Source of the DNA: an uncultured Pseudomonadales bacterium
Lineage (GTDB): Bacteria; Pseudomonadota; Gammaproteobacteria; Pseudomonadales; Pseudohongiellaceae
DNA: 64,000 bases
Direction: 5' to 3'
NCBI GenBank assembly: GCA_905478195.1
Contig: CAJQHM010000014.1
Span: 1-64,000 of the forward strand
Part shown: in pieces, positions 63,874 through 64,000 of the stretch
How the letters are laid out: every line of letters starts with the position of its first letter
Position numbering within the stretch: the first letter of the stretch is position 1
Translations under genes and position numbers: made by a program
The notes under the pieces: model-generated
Told to the model about the DNA's origin: nothing
Database searches by the model: none
What the model saw: the letters and a program-made list of their open reading frames with translations, nothing else

Positions 63874-64000
63874 TCAAGCTGTAATTTGAGCGAGCAGTTC
63901 GAGGAAGACGGGTATCAGGGATCCCATCAGCAGAACCGCCATGCTGATATTGAAGATTCTCACGTAGCTTGGATTGCGCATGAGCGTCTTTAGCGAGGCG
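63874..64000 (-). CDS. Partial membrane protein, probable LysE-type exporter (C-terminus)
   Basis: The last 41 codons of a minus-strand gene enter from the right edge and end at TGA (63874-63876). They encode KTLMRNPSYVRIFNISMAVLL and a final hydrophobic helix ending LELLAQITA, as in the C-terminal helix of LysE/RhtB-family amino acid exporters. With so little sequence the family call is tentative. Confidence 0.5.
   Translation of the reverse strand, partial: ASLKTLMRNPSYVRIFNISMAVLLMGSLIPVFLELLAQITA

Noticed and set aside
1-64000. CRISPR arrays, tRNA/rRNA genes, transposases, prophage genes
   Set aside because: None seen: no spaced repeats, no cloverleaf or rRNA signature, and no transposase or phage proteins among the frames.

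Overview
The window looks like chromosomal DNA of a heterotrophic, probably marine, gammaproteobacterium (inferred; no rRNA or tRNA gene is present to fix the taxon). The gene content suggests this: a PlsB-type acyltransferase, a CsdA-type DEAD-box helicase, many secreted or lipoprotein enzymes, Tat-exported oxidoreductases, sodium symporters and an RND pump. Base composition is near 50% GC by eye and fairly even. I saw no insertion sequence, prophage, CRISPR array or plasmid gene. Coding density is high, and several intrinsic terminators separate the transcription units.

Layout. 0.1-8 kb: secreted NHL beta-propeller, OFA-type MFS transporter, DEAD-box helicase, short PlsB-like acyltransferase, and a tandem duplicated pair of small membrane proteins. 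8-12 kb (minus strand): a DUF6152 protein, a PDLxGxW protein and cytochrome b561 in a row, then a secreted cyclophilin and a haem-dependent N-demethylase-like protein. 12-16 kb: 5'-nucleotidase lipoprotein, CNT nucleoside transporter, Tat-exported epoxide hydrolase. 16-18.6 kb: an ECF sigma / anti-sigma-like / periplasmic sensor / DUF1653 operon next to an EF-hand protein. 18.9-21.8 kb: 2-oxoacid:ferredoxin oxidoreductase korAB. 21.9-29 kb: PhoX-like protein, cupin, gluconate-dehydrogenase-type small subunit with its GMC flavoprotein, an acyltransferase-3 and a drug-efflux MFS. 29-31 kb: a second PDLxGxW/DUF6152 module. 31-33 kb: a cytochrome c / HupE / anchored-protein operon. 33-38 kb: sialidase-like protein, YkgJ cysteine-cluster protein, DUF6351 lipoprotein hydrolase. 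38-44 kb: a second ECF sigma operon, a third PDLxGxW protein, a K+ channel, an M20 peptidase, DUF4159 and a TPR/TonB-C protein. 44.6-48 kb: NHL propeller / cyclase-family hydrolase / MFS operon. 48-56 kb: osmoprotectant ABC transporter, sodium symporter, a decayed TauD-like gene, methyltransferase, rhodanese and a cyclase/HD-GYP signalling gene. 56.7-63.8 kb: FadR-type regulator with a clear tandem operator, a two-gene RND efflux system, a secreted alpha/beta hydrolase and a YciI protein. The window ends inside a probable LysE-type exporter.

Most genes fit a scavenging lifestyle: extracellular or periplasmic hydrolases and oxidoreductases paired with uptake or efflux carriers. The most unusual points are these. 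(1) A repeated module of DUF6152 and PDLxGxW proteins, in which both DUF6152 proteins are predicted to start with His-His after signal cleavage, as a copper histidine-brace protein would. (2) Three broken genes within 8 kb: an ABC ATPase with one in-frame UAA, a cyclase/HD-GYP gene with one in-frame UAG, and a deleted and frameshifted TauD/TfdA dioxygenase. (3) A 33-bp double FadR-type operator upstream of the gene for a GntR regulator next to the RND operon. (4) A tandem pair of four-helix membrane proteins with a shared HxxGL motif, beside a b-type cytochrome.
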